Below are positions 1 to 5,700 of a stretch of DNA of 5,700 nt, in pieces. Source of the DNA: Sneathiella sp. GTDB lineage: Bacteria > Pseudomonadota > Alphaproteobacteria > Sneathiellales > Sneathiellaceae. Location of the stretch: the NCBI GenBank assembly GCA_002732675.1, contig NVRR01000212.1, forward strand, positions 1 to 5,700. Reading direction: 5' to 3'. Every line of letters starts with the position of its first letter. Positions within the stretch are counted from its first letter, which is position 1. The position numbers and the translations under genes are program-made. The notes under the pieces were generated by a model, which had not been told where the DNA came from, ran no database searches, and saw only the letters and a program-made list of their open reading frames with translations.

Positions 1-312
1 GTTTCCTGTCCGGCAGAAATGACATTTACCGCAGGCAACATGACATTCCGCGGACACCCGATCCCCAATGGCATATCCCGTCACCCCTTCGCCGACTGCG
101 CTGATAGCGCCGACAAATTCATGACCAATGACCATGGGCGTCTTAACCCGCCCCGCAGACCAGCTATCCCAGTTGTAAATATGATGATCCGTCCCGCAGA
201 TACCCGCCGCGATAACATCCACCATCACCATATCCCGCGACGGCCCGGAGGGGCGTTGCTGGGTCTTCGACCAGATACCACGGGTGGCTTCGGTTTTGGC
301 AATTGTGAACAT
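1..312 (-). CDS. tdh: L-threonine 3-dehydrogenase, N-terminal part (cut by the window start)
   Basis: Translating the minus strand from the ATG at 312-310 gives 104 uninterrupted residues that run off the left edge. They match the start of zinc-dependent medium-chain threonine dehydrogenases: ICGTDHHIYNWDSW (residues 38-51), then PMVIGHEFVG (59-68) and IGDRVSAECH (82-91). C39, H64 and E65 are the expected catalytic-zinc ligands. C94, C97 and C100 are the first three structural-zinc cysteines, and the fourth lies outside. The family oxidises L-threonine with NAD+ to 2-amino-3-oxobutyrate in the cytoplasm, which Kbl then splits to glycine and acetyl-CoA. A kbl gene may lie further left but is not visible. 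An AGGTG ribosome site (321-317) stands 4 nt before the ATG, slightly close. The gene is divergent from an XRE/cupin regulator across 91 bp of operator-like sequence. The HIYNWD motif makes tdh much more likely than another sugar or alcohol dehydrogenase. Confidence 0.92.
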   Translation of the reverse strand, partial: MFTIAKTEATRGIWSKTQQRPSGPSRDMVMVDVIAAGICGTDHHIYNWDSWSAGRVKTPMVIGHEFVGAISAVGEGVTGYAIGDRVSAECHVACGKCHFCRTGN

Positions 313-326
313 GTTGCACCTACTTA

Positions 327-355
327 TTGTTTAGTGGATAAAAATCCATTATACT
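327..355 (+). promoter_or_regulatory. Candidate sigma-70 promoter for the XRE/cupin regulator
   Basis: TTGTTT (327-332) and TATACT (350-355) are separated by exactly 17 nt. They match the housekeeping consensus at 4 of 6 and 5 of 6 positions. The start point would lie near 362, about 40 nt ahead of the GTG codon. The left dyad (336-347) lies inside the spacer and the right dyad just past the start point, so a bound repressor would block this promoter. Confidence 0.5.
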
Positions 356-409
356 GTATTTATAAGGTATATTGGATTTTTATCCTGTCAATAGGATTTT
401 ATAGTGGAT
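332..409. promoter_or_regulatory. Candidate operator array between tdh and the XRE/cupin regulator
   Basis: Two dyads of the form TGGAT-N4-ATCC occur: GGATAAAAATCC at 336-347 and GGATTTTTATCC at 374-385. They are exact inverted copies of each other over 13 bp (336-348 against 373-385). The match extends to 18 of 19 positions (336-354 against 367-385), with a 12-nt centre. A partial third copy, AGGATTTTAT (393-402), follows about 20 bp after the second dyad. The octamer TAGTGGAT occurs at 332-339 and again at 402-409, where it spans the regulator's start codon. Divergent XRE/cupin regulators commonly bind their own intergenic region, so this is probably the regulator's binding site. That assignment is inferred from position and symmetry only. 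Confidence 0.7.
348..391 (-). promoter_or_regulatory. Candidate promoter elements for tdh
   Basis: On the minus strand a perfect TATAAT lies at 353-348, but the sequence 17 nt upstream of it (376-371, TCCAAT) is a poor -35. A perfect TTGACA lies at 391-386, but the best -10 near 18 nt spacing (367-362, CCTTAT) is weak. Either could be the start signal, and they cannot be combined because the gap is 32 nt. The TATAAT option shares bases with the -10 of the opposite promoter, so the two polymerases would compete for the same DNA. Confidence 0.4.
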
Positions 410-976
410 TACGAAAAAACACCCCCGGCGGTCGGACAAACCATCAACCGCCTGCGCAAAGAAAAGCAACTGACCCTGGATCAACTGGCAGCGGTCTGCG
501 GCGTATCGAAGTCCATGTTGTCACAGATCGAGCGCGATGAGACCAACCCGACCCTTGCAACAGTCTGGCGGCTGGCCGAAGCCCTTGGCGAATCCATTGA
601 TGATCTGATCCGCGGCAATGAAGACCTTCATCGCCTGACGGTGTCACGCGGATCATCCATTCCGGTACTCAATGACAGCAGCGGCCATTACAGCCTGACA
701 GTTCTGGGCCCGGCCAGCTTGGTGAATGATATGGAATGGTACGAACTTACCATAAAGGCCGGCGGTCATATGGCCTCCAGCCCCCATAGCCAACGCACTA
801 CAGAGCATCTGACTGTGCTGAGCGGAGAGTTGGAAATTACCGCAGGCGACGAGACAGATGTCATCAAATTGGGGGAGACCGCGCGCTACGCCGCCGACCA
901 GCCCCATGAAATCAGAAATCCCACGGCGAAGGACGCCCGGGCATTGTTAGTCGTCCTAATGGGCAAGCAAATCTGA
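404..976 (+). CDS. XRE-family transcriptional regulator with C-terminal cupin domain
   Basis: This 190-residue protein has the usual length and order of the HTH_3 plus Cupin_2 regulators. Residues 14-68 form the XRE DNA-binding domain, with the helix-turn-helix at about 23-49 (LTLDQLAAVCGVSKSMLSQI, then ERDETNP). Residues 113-186 form a small cupin barrel. H128, E134 and H168 sit where cupin metal ligands usually lie, while the usual second histidine of the HxH motif appears to be Q130, so metal binding is uncertain. The start is a GTG, supported by AGGA at 393-396 with 7 nt spacing; no ATG gives a better N-terminus. Family members typically sense a small metabolite and repress neighbours. 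Divergence from tdh and the operator-like dyads suggest control of threonine breakdown plus autoregulation, which is inference. Its TGA is directly followed by the stop of the convergent molybdoenzyme gene. Confidence 0.9.
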   Translation: MDYEKTPPAVGQTINRLRKEKQLTLDQLAAVCGVSKSMLSQIERDETNPTLATVWRLAEALGESIDDLIRGNEDLHRLTVSRGSSIPVLNDSSGHYSLTVLGPASLVNDMEWYELTIKAGGHMASSPHSQRTTEHLTVLSGELEITAGDETDVIKLGETARYAADQPHEIRNPTAKDARALLVVLMGKQI

Positions 977-3004
977 TCAGGCGGCGGAAACCTCCACCCG
1001 GCAGTCATTATAACAGGCCCCCTCCGACAAGTCCGCCTTGGTCGTGCGGGCAAGGGCCGAGACGGTCTGGTCATTATGCGTTGTCTTGAACCAGGAGCCT
1101 TTCGGCGAATAAAGCACTCCCGGACGCACGGCGTCAGTGATTTTAAGCGGCAGAAAGACTTCGCCCAGATCATTATAGACCTTGACCTGCGCACCGTCGG
1201 TCAGTTGCCGCGCCGCCGCATCATCGGGATGCATTTCCAGCATGGGGATATCATCATTCGCCTTCACACCACCAAAGGTCGAGGTGATCATTTTGCTCGA
1301 TGACGGTGTCACCAGAGATAACGGCAAGGGCTCATCCACCGGTTTATAAACCGGAATGACCTGATCAAAAGTTTCGTCCAAATAACTTGATTTGAGCTCA
1401 ATTTTACCGCTCGGCGTCGATGGGAAAACATTCTTGAACAGGACAGTATCGACCTGATCAGCTTCCATAGAAATCGCTGTTCCAAGCGGAATTTCGCTGG
1501 GCTTATAGCCTTTCAAGCGAGGATCAGAGCCATCAAGGGCATCATCCATCAGCTCCTTGTCACTGGCGGTAAATATCGGCTCGTTGAAGCCAAACCTGGC
1601 GGCAAGACGCCGGAATATTTCCGTATTCGGCAATGCCTCTCCCACGGGATCAATGACCTTGTCGGCGCGCTGCAGATAAGGCTGGCCATAGGCGCAGAAA
1701 ATATCGTCATGCTCAAAATGGCTGGCCGCTGGCAGGATGATATCGGCATATTTCATGCTGTCCGTCATCGCCACGTCACAGCCAACAATAAAGACATCTT
1801 CGCGCGCCAGGCCTTTTTTAAGAAGGTTTTGATCGGGGGACACAATCACCGGATTATGATTATAGATAAACAGGCCTTTTAGCGGAATATCAAGATCGTC
1901 TTCCGCCAGATGACGGCCGATATCAAGGATATTCAAAGTCCGGGTGCCGTCCGGCACCAGGTCCGGCCGTTGCAATTTATTCATGGTTTTCGGAAACAGG
2001 TTACCAGAGCCGCCAATCAGTCCGCCGCCCTCAACCCCGAATTTCCCGGCAAGCGCCGGCAGCGCGAAGATAGCACGAATGCCATTACCGCCATTCTGGT
2101 TGCGCTCGATCCCGTTGCCAACGGAGATGGTCGCCGGATTGCTGTCCTTATAGAGTTTGGCGAAAGTTCTTATTTCCGCAGCAGATACACCACAAAGATC
2201 AGCCGATTGTTCAATTGTATAGTGCCGCGCTTCGGTAAGGAACTCCTCAGCACCTTGAACATGCTGGTCGATAAACGCCAGATCAAAGCCACCAATTCTT
2301 TCAAGCTCCAATGTAATGGCCCAAGCAAGAATTAAATCCATTCCCGGTTTTACTGCCAGATACATGTCTGCTTGCTCGGCGATCTTGATCCGTTTGGGAT
2401 CGATCACCACCAGCTTGGCCCCCTGCGCCTTCGCTTTCTTGATCAGCGGCGCCAGATGCAGGTTGGAATAGGTGACATTGTTACCCCAGACCACAATCAG
2501 CTTAGCGTTCACGCATTGCTCGGGCTGCATGGCGGCTGTGGTGCCGAAGGTGCCTTTATAGGCTTCTGACTTGACACCGCCGCACAGCGATCGCCGGAAC
2601 AGCAATGTTGCACCGAGACGATGAAAAAACCGCATATCCATGGAGCCCGCCGCCAGCAATCCATGCGGGCCCGCGTAGTTATAGGGCATGATGGCCTGCG
2701 GCCCATATTCTTCAATAATGCCGGTGAATTTTTCATGGATAGTATCGAGCGCCTCGTCCCAGCTGATCGGCGTAAAACTATCGCCGCCGCGTGCGCCTGT
2801 GCGTTTGAGCGGAACCGTCAACCGGTTCGGGCCATGGACAAACTCCGGATAATAACGCGCGACCTTATTACAAACCACCCCCGCGGTGATCGGATTGGCG
2901 TGCGATCCGCGTACTTTTTCGACCTTGCCGCCGCCGACCGTGACCGTCAGGCTGCAGGTATCAGGGCAATCCAGGGGGCAAACGCTGGGTAATTCGACAG
3001 ACAT
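977..3004 (-). CDS. Molybdopterin-dependent oxidoreductase (DMSO reductase superfamily), substrate unknown
   Basis: The 675-residue product starts at the ATG at 3004-3002, preceded by a good GAGGA ribosome site (3016-3012) with 7 nt spacing. Residues 1-60 are the [4Fe-4S] domain with C9-x3-C13-x3-C17-x27-C45. K47 sits where the family has a lysine between cluster and pterin. The catalytic molybdopterin domain covers about 62-460. C141, in SLCGGVKSEA, is a possible molybdenum ligand, but this is a guess from position. Residues about 560-672 are the dinucleotide-binding domain, including SSSKMITSTFGG (568-579). There is no twin-arginine or other signal peptide, so the enzyme is probably cytoplasmic. 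Such COG0243-type proteins transfer electrons to or from a small substrate. No small Fe-S or membrane subunit gene is adjacent, so the redox partner is unknown. It converges on the XRE/cupin gene with zero spacing and is divergent from the AraC gene, which may control it. The reading frame stays open upstream to 3460, but that part overlaps the AraC gene and resembles no known domain. Confidence 0.92.
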   Translation of the reverse strand: MSVELPSVCPLDCPDTCSLTVTVGGGKVEKVRGSHANPITAGVVCNKVARYYPEFVHGPNRLTVPLKRTGARGGDSFTPISWDEALDTIHEKFTGIIEEYGPQAIMPYNYAGPHGLLAAGSMDMRFFHRLGATLLFRRSLCGGVKSEAYKGTFGTTAAMQPEQCVNAKLIVVWGNNVTYSNLHLAPLIKKAKAQGAKLVVIDPKRIKIAEQADMYLAVKPGMDLILAWAITLELERIGGFDLAFIDQHVQGAEEFLTEARHYTIEQSADLCGVSAAEIRTFAKLYKDSNPATISVGNGIERNQNGGNGIRAIFALPALAGKFGVEGGGLIGGSGNLFPKTMNKLQRPDLVPDGTRTLNILDIGRHLAEDDLDIPLKGLFIYNHNPVIVSPDQNLLKKGLAREDVFIVGCDVAMTDSMKYADIILPAASHFEHDDIFCAYGQPYLQRADKVIDPVGEALPNTEIFRRLAARFGFNEPIFTASDKELMDDALDGSDPRLKGYKPSEIPLGTAISMEADQVDTVLFKNVFPSTPSGKIELKSSYLDETFDQVIPVYKPVDEPLPLSLVTPSSSKMITSTFGGVKANDDIPMLEMHPDDAAARQLTDGAQVKVYNDLGEVFLPLKITDAVRPGVLYSPKGSWFKTTHNDQTVSALARTTKADLSEGACYNDCRVEVSAA

Positions 3005-3011
3005 GGTTTTG

Positions 3012-3016
3012 TCCTC
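3012..3016 (-). promoter_or_regulatory. Ribosome binding site that fixes the molybdoenzyme start
   Basis: On the minus strand GAGGA stands 7 nt ahead of the ATG at 3004. This favours that start over the in-frame ATGs slightly upstream (MDMSKIF region) and over the long open extension. The Fe-S cysteine motif also begins only eight residues after this methionine, as is usual in cytoplasmic family members. Confidence 0.75.
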
Positions 3017-3054
3017 ATCCAGAAAAATTTTCGACATATCCATGATGCAGGATA

Positions 3055-3102
3055 ATTGGTCTCTATAAAAGTACCAGTTTGACCAATATACAGGAGCCAA
3101 TA
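3055..3102. promoter_or_regulatory. Repeats in the divergent molybdoenzyme/AraC spacer, candidate operator
   Basis: ATTGGTC (3055-3061) and GACCAAT (3081-3087) form a perfect 7-bp inverted repeat with 19 nt between. The hexamer CCAATA occurs at 3083-3088 and again at 3097-3102, 14 bp apart. A minus-strand TATAGA (3067-3062) inside the inverted repeat could be the -10 of the molybdoenzyme gene, but no convincing -35 pairs with it. AraC-type proteins usually bind short direct or inverted half-sites in such divergent spacers. The repeats are short and could be chance. Confidence 0.35.
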
Positions 3103-3121
3103 CAAACACCGAAATCGGCGG

Positions 3122-3151
3122 GTGACGATCCGTCTTGAATTGAGATATAGT
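3122..3151 (+). promoter_or_regulatory. Weak candidate promoter for the AraC gene
   Basis: GTGACG (3122-3127) and TATAGT (3146-3151) are 18 nt apart and match the sigma-70 boxes at 4 of 6 and 5 of 6 positions. The start point would be near 3158, downstream of the in-frame GTG at 3122. This would support translation from the ATG at 3191. The spacing and -35 are not ideal, so this is tentative. Confidence 0.3.
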
Positions 3152-3190
3152 GGGGAAAATCCTTCTGAAAATGGATTTCTGGCCAGTATT

Positions 3191-4000
3191 ATGACAGCAC
3201 CAATCACACCTGCGGATTACAGCCCCTATGACGTTCTGGAACGCCCTATTACCCTGCGGGCAGCGGATATGGAGCCCGGAACCAATGTCGCATCGCACCG
3301 CCATAAATGGGGCCAGCTCGCCTATGCCTCGGAAGGTGTAATGATTGTGTCTACGGAAAATGGTCGCTGGATGGTCCCGCCGGAGCGCGCCGTCTGGATC
3401 CCGCCGGATATGGCCCATGCGATAACGACGACGGCACGGCTTAAGTTTCGCGCCATTCATATCGCGGCAAATCAGACGACAAGCCTGCCGGACGACTGCC
3501 GGGTTGTGAAAGTCAGTGCCTTGCTCCGCGAACTGGTGTACCGCGCCGAAACCATTCCGAAAACATATGTGCCGGACAGCCCGGAAAGCCGGATCATGGC
3601 GATTATCCTGGATCAGATTTGCGAAGCCGAACCCGCCCCGCTTTATCTGCCGATGCCACTCGATCGGCGACTCGTCCGTCTCACGGATATTCTTCTCGCC
3701 AATCCGGGGGAGCGCAGATCATTGGCCGAACTCGCACAGACCAGCGGCGCAAGTGAGCGGACCCTGGCCCGGCTTTTCAAGCAGGAAACTGGCCTTACCT
3801 TTGGTAAATGGCGGCAACAAAGACGATTGCTCGCCGCCCTTGAGCTGTTGTCGCAAGGTCAGTCCGTTACCAATGCCGCACTTGATCTCGGCTATGAAAG
3901 TGTCAGCGCCTTTATTGCCATGTTCAAATCTGCCCTCGGCAGCACCCCGTCCCGGTATTTCCGCGCCGCAAGCGAAAGTCAGATTACTGATGACAGATAA
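3191..4000 (+). CDS. AraC-family transcriptional regulator with N-terminal cupin-like sensor
   Basis: From the ATG at 3191 the product has 269 residues, the usual length of this AraC subgroup. Residues about 25-90 form the AraC_binding cupin-like domain, with HRHKWGQLAYASEGVMIV (36-53) and VPPERAVWIPP (62-72). The paired helix-turn-helix domain covers 160-260. Its first helix pair is SLAELAQTSGASERTLARLF (177-196). The second carries the family signature, with GYESVSAFIAMFK (234-246) and GSTPSRYFR (250-258). Translation could also begin at an in-frame GTG at 3122, but those 23 extra residues match nothing known and have no clear ribosome site. The gene is divergent from the molybdoenzyme and overlaps the following dehydrogenase by 11 nt, so it probably controls one or both. 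The inducer is unknown. Confidence 0.9.
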   Translation: MTAPITPADYSPYDVLERPITLRAADMEPGTNVASHRHKWGQLAYASEGVMIVSTENGRWMVPPERAVWIPPDMAHAITTTARLKFRAIHIAANQTTSLPDDCRVVKVSALLRELVYRAETIPKTYVPDSPESRIMAIILDQICEAEPAPLYLPMPLDRRLVRLTDILLANPGERRSLAELAQTSGASERTLARLFKQETGLTFGKWRQQRRLLAALELLSQGQSVTNAALDLGYESVSAFIAMFKSALGSTPSRYFRAASESQITDDR

Positions 4001-4826
4001 AGATATAAAAATCGGCGTTGCCGGTTGCGGCGCTATGGGCCTGCCGATGGCGCTTAATCTTCTAGGTGCCGGACTTGATGTCAGCGGCTTTGATATCCGT
4101 CCGCCAGATCAATTCGGAACACTGTCGCCGCGGATGACCGGATCGGCCTTTGAGCTGGCGCAAGAATGCTCTGTGGTTCTTTCCGTCGTTCGCGACTGGG
4201 CCCAGACACAGGATCTCTGCTTTGGTCCAACCGGGCTTTTCACCAATGGAGACGGCCCGAAAACCCTGATTATCTGCTCAACGCTGTCGCCCTATATGAT
4301 CGCCGAGATTTTGGGACGGCTTCCGCCCGACTGCAGCCTTGTCGATGCACCTATGTCAGGGGCACCCTATCGCGCCGAAGATGGCACCTTGACGTTCATG
4401 GTCGGCGGGGAGGAAGCGGTCGTTGATCGCCTGATGCCTGTCTTCAGCGCCATGGGAACGGAAATCAATCATCTCGGGGATGTCGGGGCGGGCATGACCT
4501 GCAAGGTTCTCAATAACATGCTGGCGGCAACGTCGGTTGTTGCTGTTCGGGAGGTATTGGCGGCATCAGAAAAATTGGGATTCGCGCCCGACAAGCTGCT
4601 GGAAGTCGCAAAAACCAGCTCCGGCGGTACCTGGTTTGGAGATAATCTAGAGAAAATATCCTGGGCGGATGAAGGATATTCCATCACCAACACAATTGGA
4701 ATTTTGGAAAAAGACGTCAAATCCCTTCTCGACGCGACGGAAAATTTTCCCGAGCTGCGCATTAATGAATTTGCCGAATTTATTATCAAGGAATTGCGAA
4801 ATTTGGCACCGGTTACAAAGGACTAA
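3990..4826 (+). CDS. NAD-binding beta-hydroxyacid dehydrogenase (3-hydroxyisobutyrate dehydrogenase family)
   Basis: The 278-residue product has the two-domain layout of the family. A Rossmann fold at the N-terminus carries the dinucleotide motif GCGAMG (12-17), followed by an all-helical C-terminal domain from about 165. D35 at the end of the second strand (GFDIRP) favours NAD+ over NADP+. The substrate loop DAPMSGAPYRAEDGTL (119-134) fits the family DAPVSGG pattern, with alanine at the second glycine. K172 in GAGMTCKVLNN (167-177) is the expected catalytic lysine, with N176 beside it, and K241-D242 fit the later conserved KD pair. These enzymes reversibly oxidise beta-hydroxyacids such as 3-hydroxyisobutyrate, tartronate or threonate; the exact substrate cannot be assigned. 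The ATG at 3990 lies inside the end of the AraC gene, with 11 nt overlap and no clear ribosome site, suggesting translational coupling. The frame is open upstream to 3516, but this is AraC coding sequence read in another frame. Confidence 0.9.
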   Translation: MTDKDIKIGVAGCGAMGLPMALNLLGAGLDVSGFDIRPPDQFGTLSPRMTGSAFELAQECSVVLSVVRDWAQTQDLCFGPTGLFTNGDGPKTLIICSTLSPYMIAEILGRLPPDCSLVDAPMSGAPYRAEDGTLTFMVGGEEAVVDRLMPVFSAMGTEINHLGDVGAGMTCKVLNNMLAATSVVAVREVLAASEKLGFAPDKLLEVAKTSSGGTWFGDNLEKISWADEGYSITNTIGILEKDVKSLLDATENFPELRINEFAEFIIKELRNLAPVTKD

Positions 4827-4864
4827 CGACTATCTATCCTCCGCATCGGGCATAAAAACTGTTG

Positions 4865-4894
4865 TGGTATAATAAAGGAACAGAAGGCGGGGAG
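4865..4894 (+). promoter_or_regulatory. Extended -10 promoter candidate and ribosome site of the GMC gene
   Basis: TGGTATAAT (4865-4873) is a perfect TATAAT with the TGn extension that can replace a -35, and no good -35 is seen 16-18 nt upstream. GGGGAG at 4889-4894 is a strong ribosome site 6 nt before the ATG at 4901. A start point near 4880 would leave a very short leader. The 74-bp gap holds no evident terminator, so read-through from the upstream dehydrogenase is also possible. Confidence 0.45.
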
Positions 4895-4900
4895 AAGAAA

Positions 4901-5700
4901 ATGTTCGATTATATCGTTATTGGCAGCGGTTCGGGCGGATCTGTTGTGGCCAGCCGCTTGTCTGAAGATCCAAATTGTCAGGTATGCCTGCTGGAGGCGG
5001 GAAAGCCCGACAAAAGCATCTTTATTCATGCGCCCATTGGCACCGCCGCCCTCTTACCACGCAAATTCTATAACTGGGCGTTTGACACGGTTCCGCAAAA
5101 ACACTTGAACAGCCGTAAAGGCTACCAGCCGCGGGGGAAAACCCTTGGTGGTTCAAGCTCAATCAACGCCATGCTTTATGTCCGCGGTCATAAATCTGAC
5201 TATGATGACTGGGCGGCGCTCGGTAATCCGGGATGGGGCTTTGATGACGTCCTCCCCTATTTCAAGCGCGCCGAGAATAACGAGCGCGGGGCTGACGATC
5301 TGCATGGTACTGGCGGGCCGTTGAATGTAGCCGATCTGGCCTCACACATGCCTATCTGCGATGTCTTCATGGATGCTGCCATGCAAATCCAGCTGCCGCG
5401 CAGTACAGATTTCAACGGGCCCGAGCAGGAAGGTATCGGGCCCTATCAGGTCACACAGAAAAACGGCGAGAGATGGAGTGCCGCGAAAGGCTATCTCACC
5501 CCCAATCTGTCGCGCCCGAATTTACATGTCATTACCGAGGCGCAGGCCACAAAAATCCTGATGGAGGGCAAAAAAGCCACTGGAATTGCTTATTCCCAAG
5601 GTGGAAAAATCACGGAAATCAAGGCGGCACGCGAAGTCATCCTCTGTGGCGGTGCCTTCGCCTCCCCGCAACTGTTGTTGTTGTCCGGTATCGGCCCGGC
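4901..5700 (+). CDS. GMC-family FAD-dependent oxidoreductase (choline/alcohol dehydrogenase type), N-terminal half, cut by the window end
   Basis: Reading from the ATG at 4901 gives 266 complete codons open to the window end, about half of a usual GMC enzyme of 530-560 residues. The N-terminus is the FAD-binding Rossmann motif: MFDYIVIGSGSGG, with G8, G10 and G13, and E32 in LLEAG for the ADP ribose. GMC signature 1 is clear at 78-96 (RGKTLGGSSSINAMLYVRG). Signature 2 begins at 251 (GAFASPQLLLLSGIGP) and reaches the window edge. The catalytic His-His/Asn pair would lie in the missing half. The family oxidises alcohols to aldehydes with FAD, passing electrons to oxygen or a quinone. Choline dehydrogenase (betA) is the best known relative, but many bacterial members act on other aliphatic or aromatic alcohols, and no betaine genes are seen here, so I give no symbol. 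There is no signal peptide. It lies 74 bp after the beta-hydroxyacid dehydrogenase on the same strand. Confidence 0.93.
   Translation, partial: MFDYIVIGSGSGGSVVASRLSEDPNCQVCLLEAGKPDKSIFIHAPIGTAALLPRKFYNWAFDTVPQKHLNSRKGYQPRGKTLGGSSSINAMLYVRGHKSDYDDWAALGNPGWGFDDVLPYFKRAENNERGADDLHGTGGPLNVADLASHMPICDVFMDAAMQIQLPRSTDFNGPEQEGIGPYQVTQKNGERWSAAKGYLTPNLSRPNLHVITEAQATKILMEGKKATGIAYSQGGKITEIKAAREVILCGGAFASPQLLLLSGIGP

Noticed and set aside
336..385. Long stem-loop read as a transcription terminator or RNA switch.
   Set aside because: It is AT-rich, lies between divergent starts, and the candidate start points (about 341 minus, about 362 plus) would put at most one full arm in either transcript. A DNA operator fits better.
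19..540. A 173-codon plus-strand open frame.
   Set aside because: It runs antisense through tdh, across the operator spacer and out of frame into the XRE/cupin gene, and its composition is low in recognisable structure.
1910..2335. A 141-codon plus-strand open frame within the molybdoenzyme gene.
   Set aside because: It is antisense to a well-supported catalytic domain, has no family resemblance, and is best explained as a shadow frame.
3122..3190. In-frame GTG at 3122 as the AraC start.
   Set aside because: The extra 23 residues match nothing, there is no clear ribosome site, and candidate promoter boxes overlap it. The choice is not certain.
3005..3460. The molybdoenzyme reading frame stays open for 152 more codons upstream of 3004.
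   Set aside because: It runs antisense through the AraC gene, resembles no domain or signal peptide, and the ATG at 3004 has a good ribosome site with the Fe-S motif right after it.
3516..3989. The beta-hydroxyacid dehydrogenase frame is open for 158 codons upstream of 3990.
   Set aside because: This is the AraC helix-turn-helix coding region in another frame. The Rossmann motif begins a few residues after the ATG at 3990, as expected for the family.
4901..5700. Naming the GMC enzyme betA (choline dehydrogenase).
   Set aside because: GMC signatures are shared by many alcohol oxidases, the catalytic half is missing, and no betaine aldehyde dehydrogenase or betI gene is visible.

Overview
The window looks like ordinary chromosomal DNA of a moderately GC-rich Gram-negative bacterium, most likely an alphaproteobacterium. 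That placement rests on codon usage, the protein families and the gene style, and it is an inference rather than a demonstration. Coding density is high. I see no rRNA, tRNA, CRISPR array, insertion sequence or phage gene. No gene-free stretch exceeds 300 bases; the longest is 3005-3190.

Left part (1-976): the N-terminal 104 codons of an L-threonine 3-dehydrogenase (tdh) run leftward off the window edge. A 91-bp AT-rich spacer separates it from a divergent regulator with an XRE-type helix-turn-helix and a cupin domain. The spacer carries two near-identical dyads, which together form a 19-nt inverted repeat with one mismatch. They lie over overlapping divergent promoters, and a third partial copy overlaps the regulator's GTG start. 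The simplest reading is an autoregulated switch in which the cupin protein controls threonine breakdown and itself.

Middle part (977-3190): a 675-residue molybdopterin oxidoreductase with an intact [4Fe-4S] cysteine set and no export signal lies on the minus strand. Its stop codon directly abuts the regulator's stop (TGATCA), leaving no intergenic base. It is divergent from an AraC-family regulator, with a 186-bp spacer between them.

Right part (3191-5700): an AraC-type regulator overlaps by 11 nt an NAD-binding beta-hydroxyacid dehydrogenase of the 3-hydroxyisobutyrate dehydrogenase family. After 74 bp comes a GMC-family FAD oxidoreductase (choline/alcohol dehydrogenase type), cut by the window end. 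Regulator, dehydrogenase and GMC enzyme are co-directional and may form one catabolic unit, with the molybdoenzyme under shared divergent control. The substrate cannot be read from the sequence.

The most interesting items are the compact operator array at 332-409, possible degenerate copies of it ahead of the AraC gene, and the uncharacterised combination of a Mo enzyme, AraC regulator, beta-hydroxyacid dehydrogenase and GMC oxidase. Nothing here is clearly a new system.
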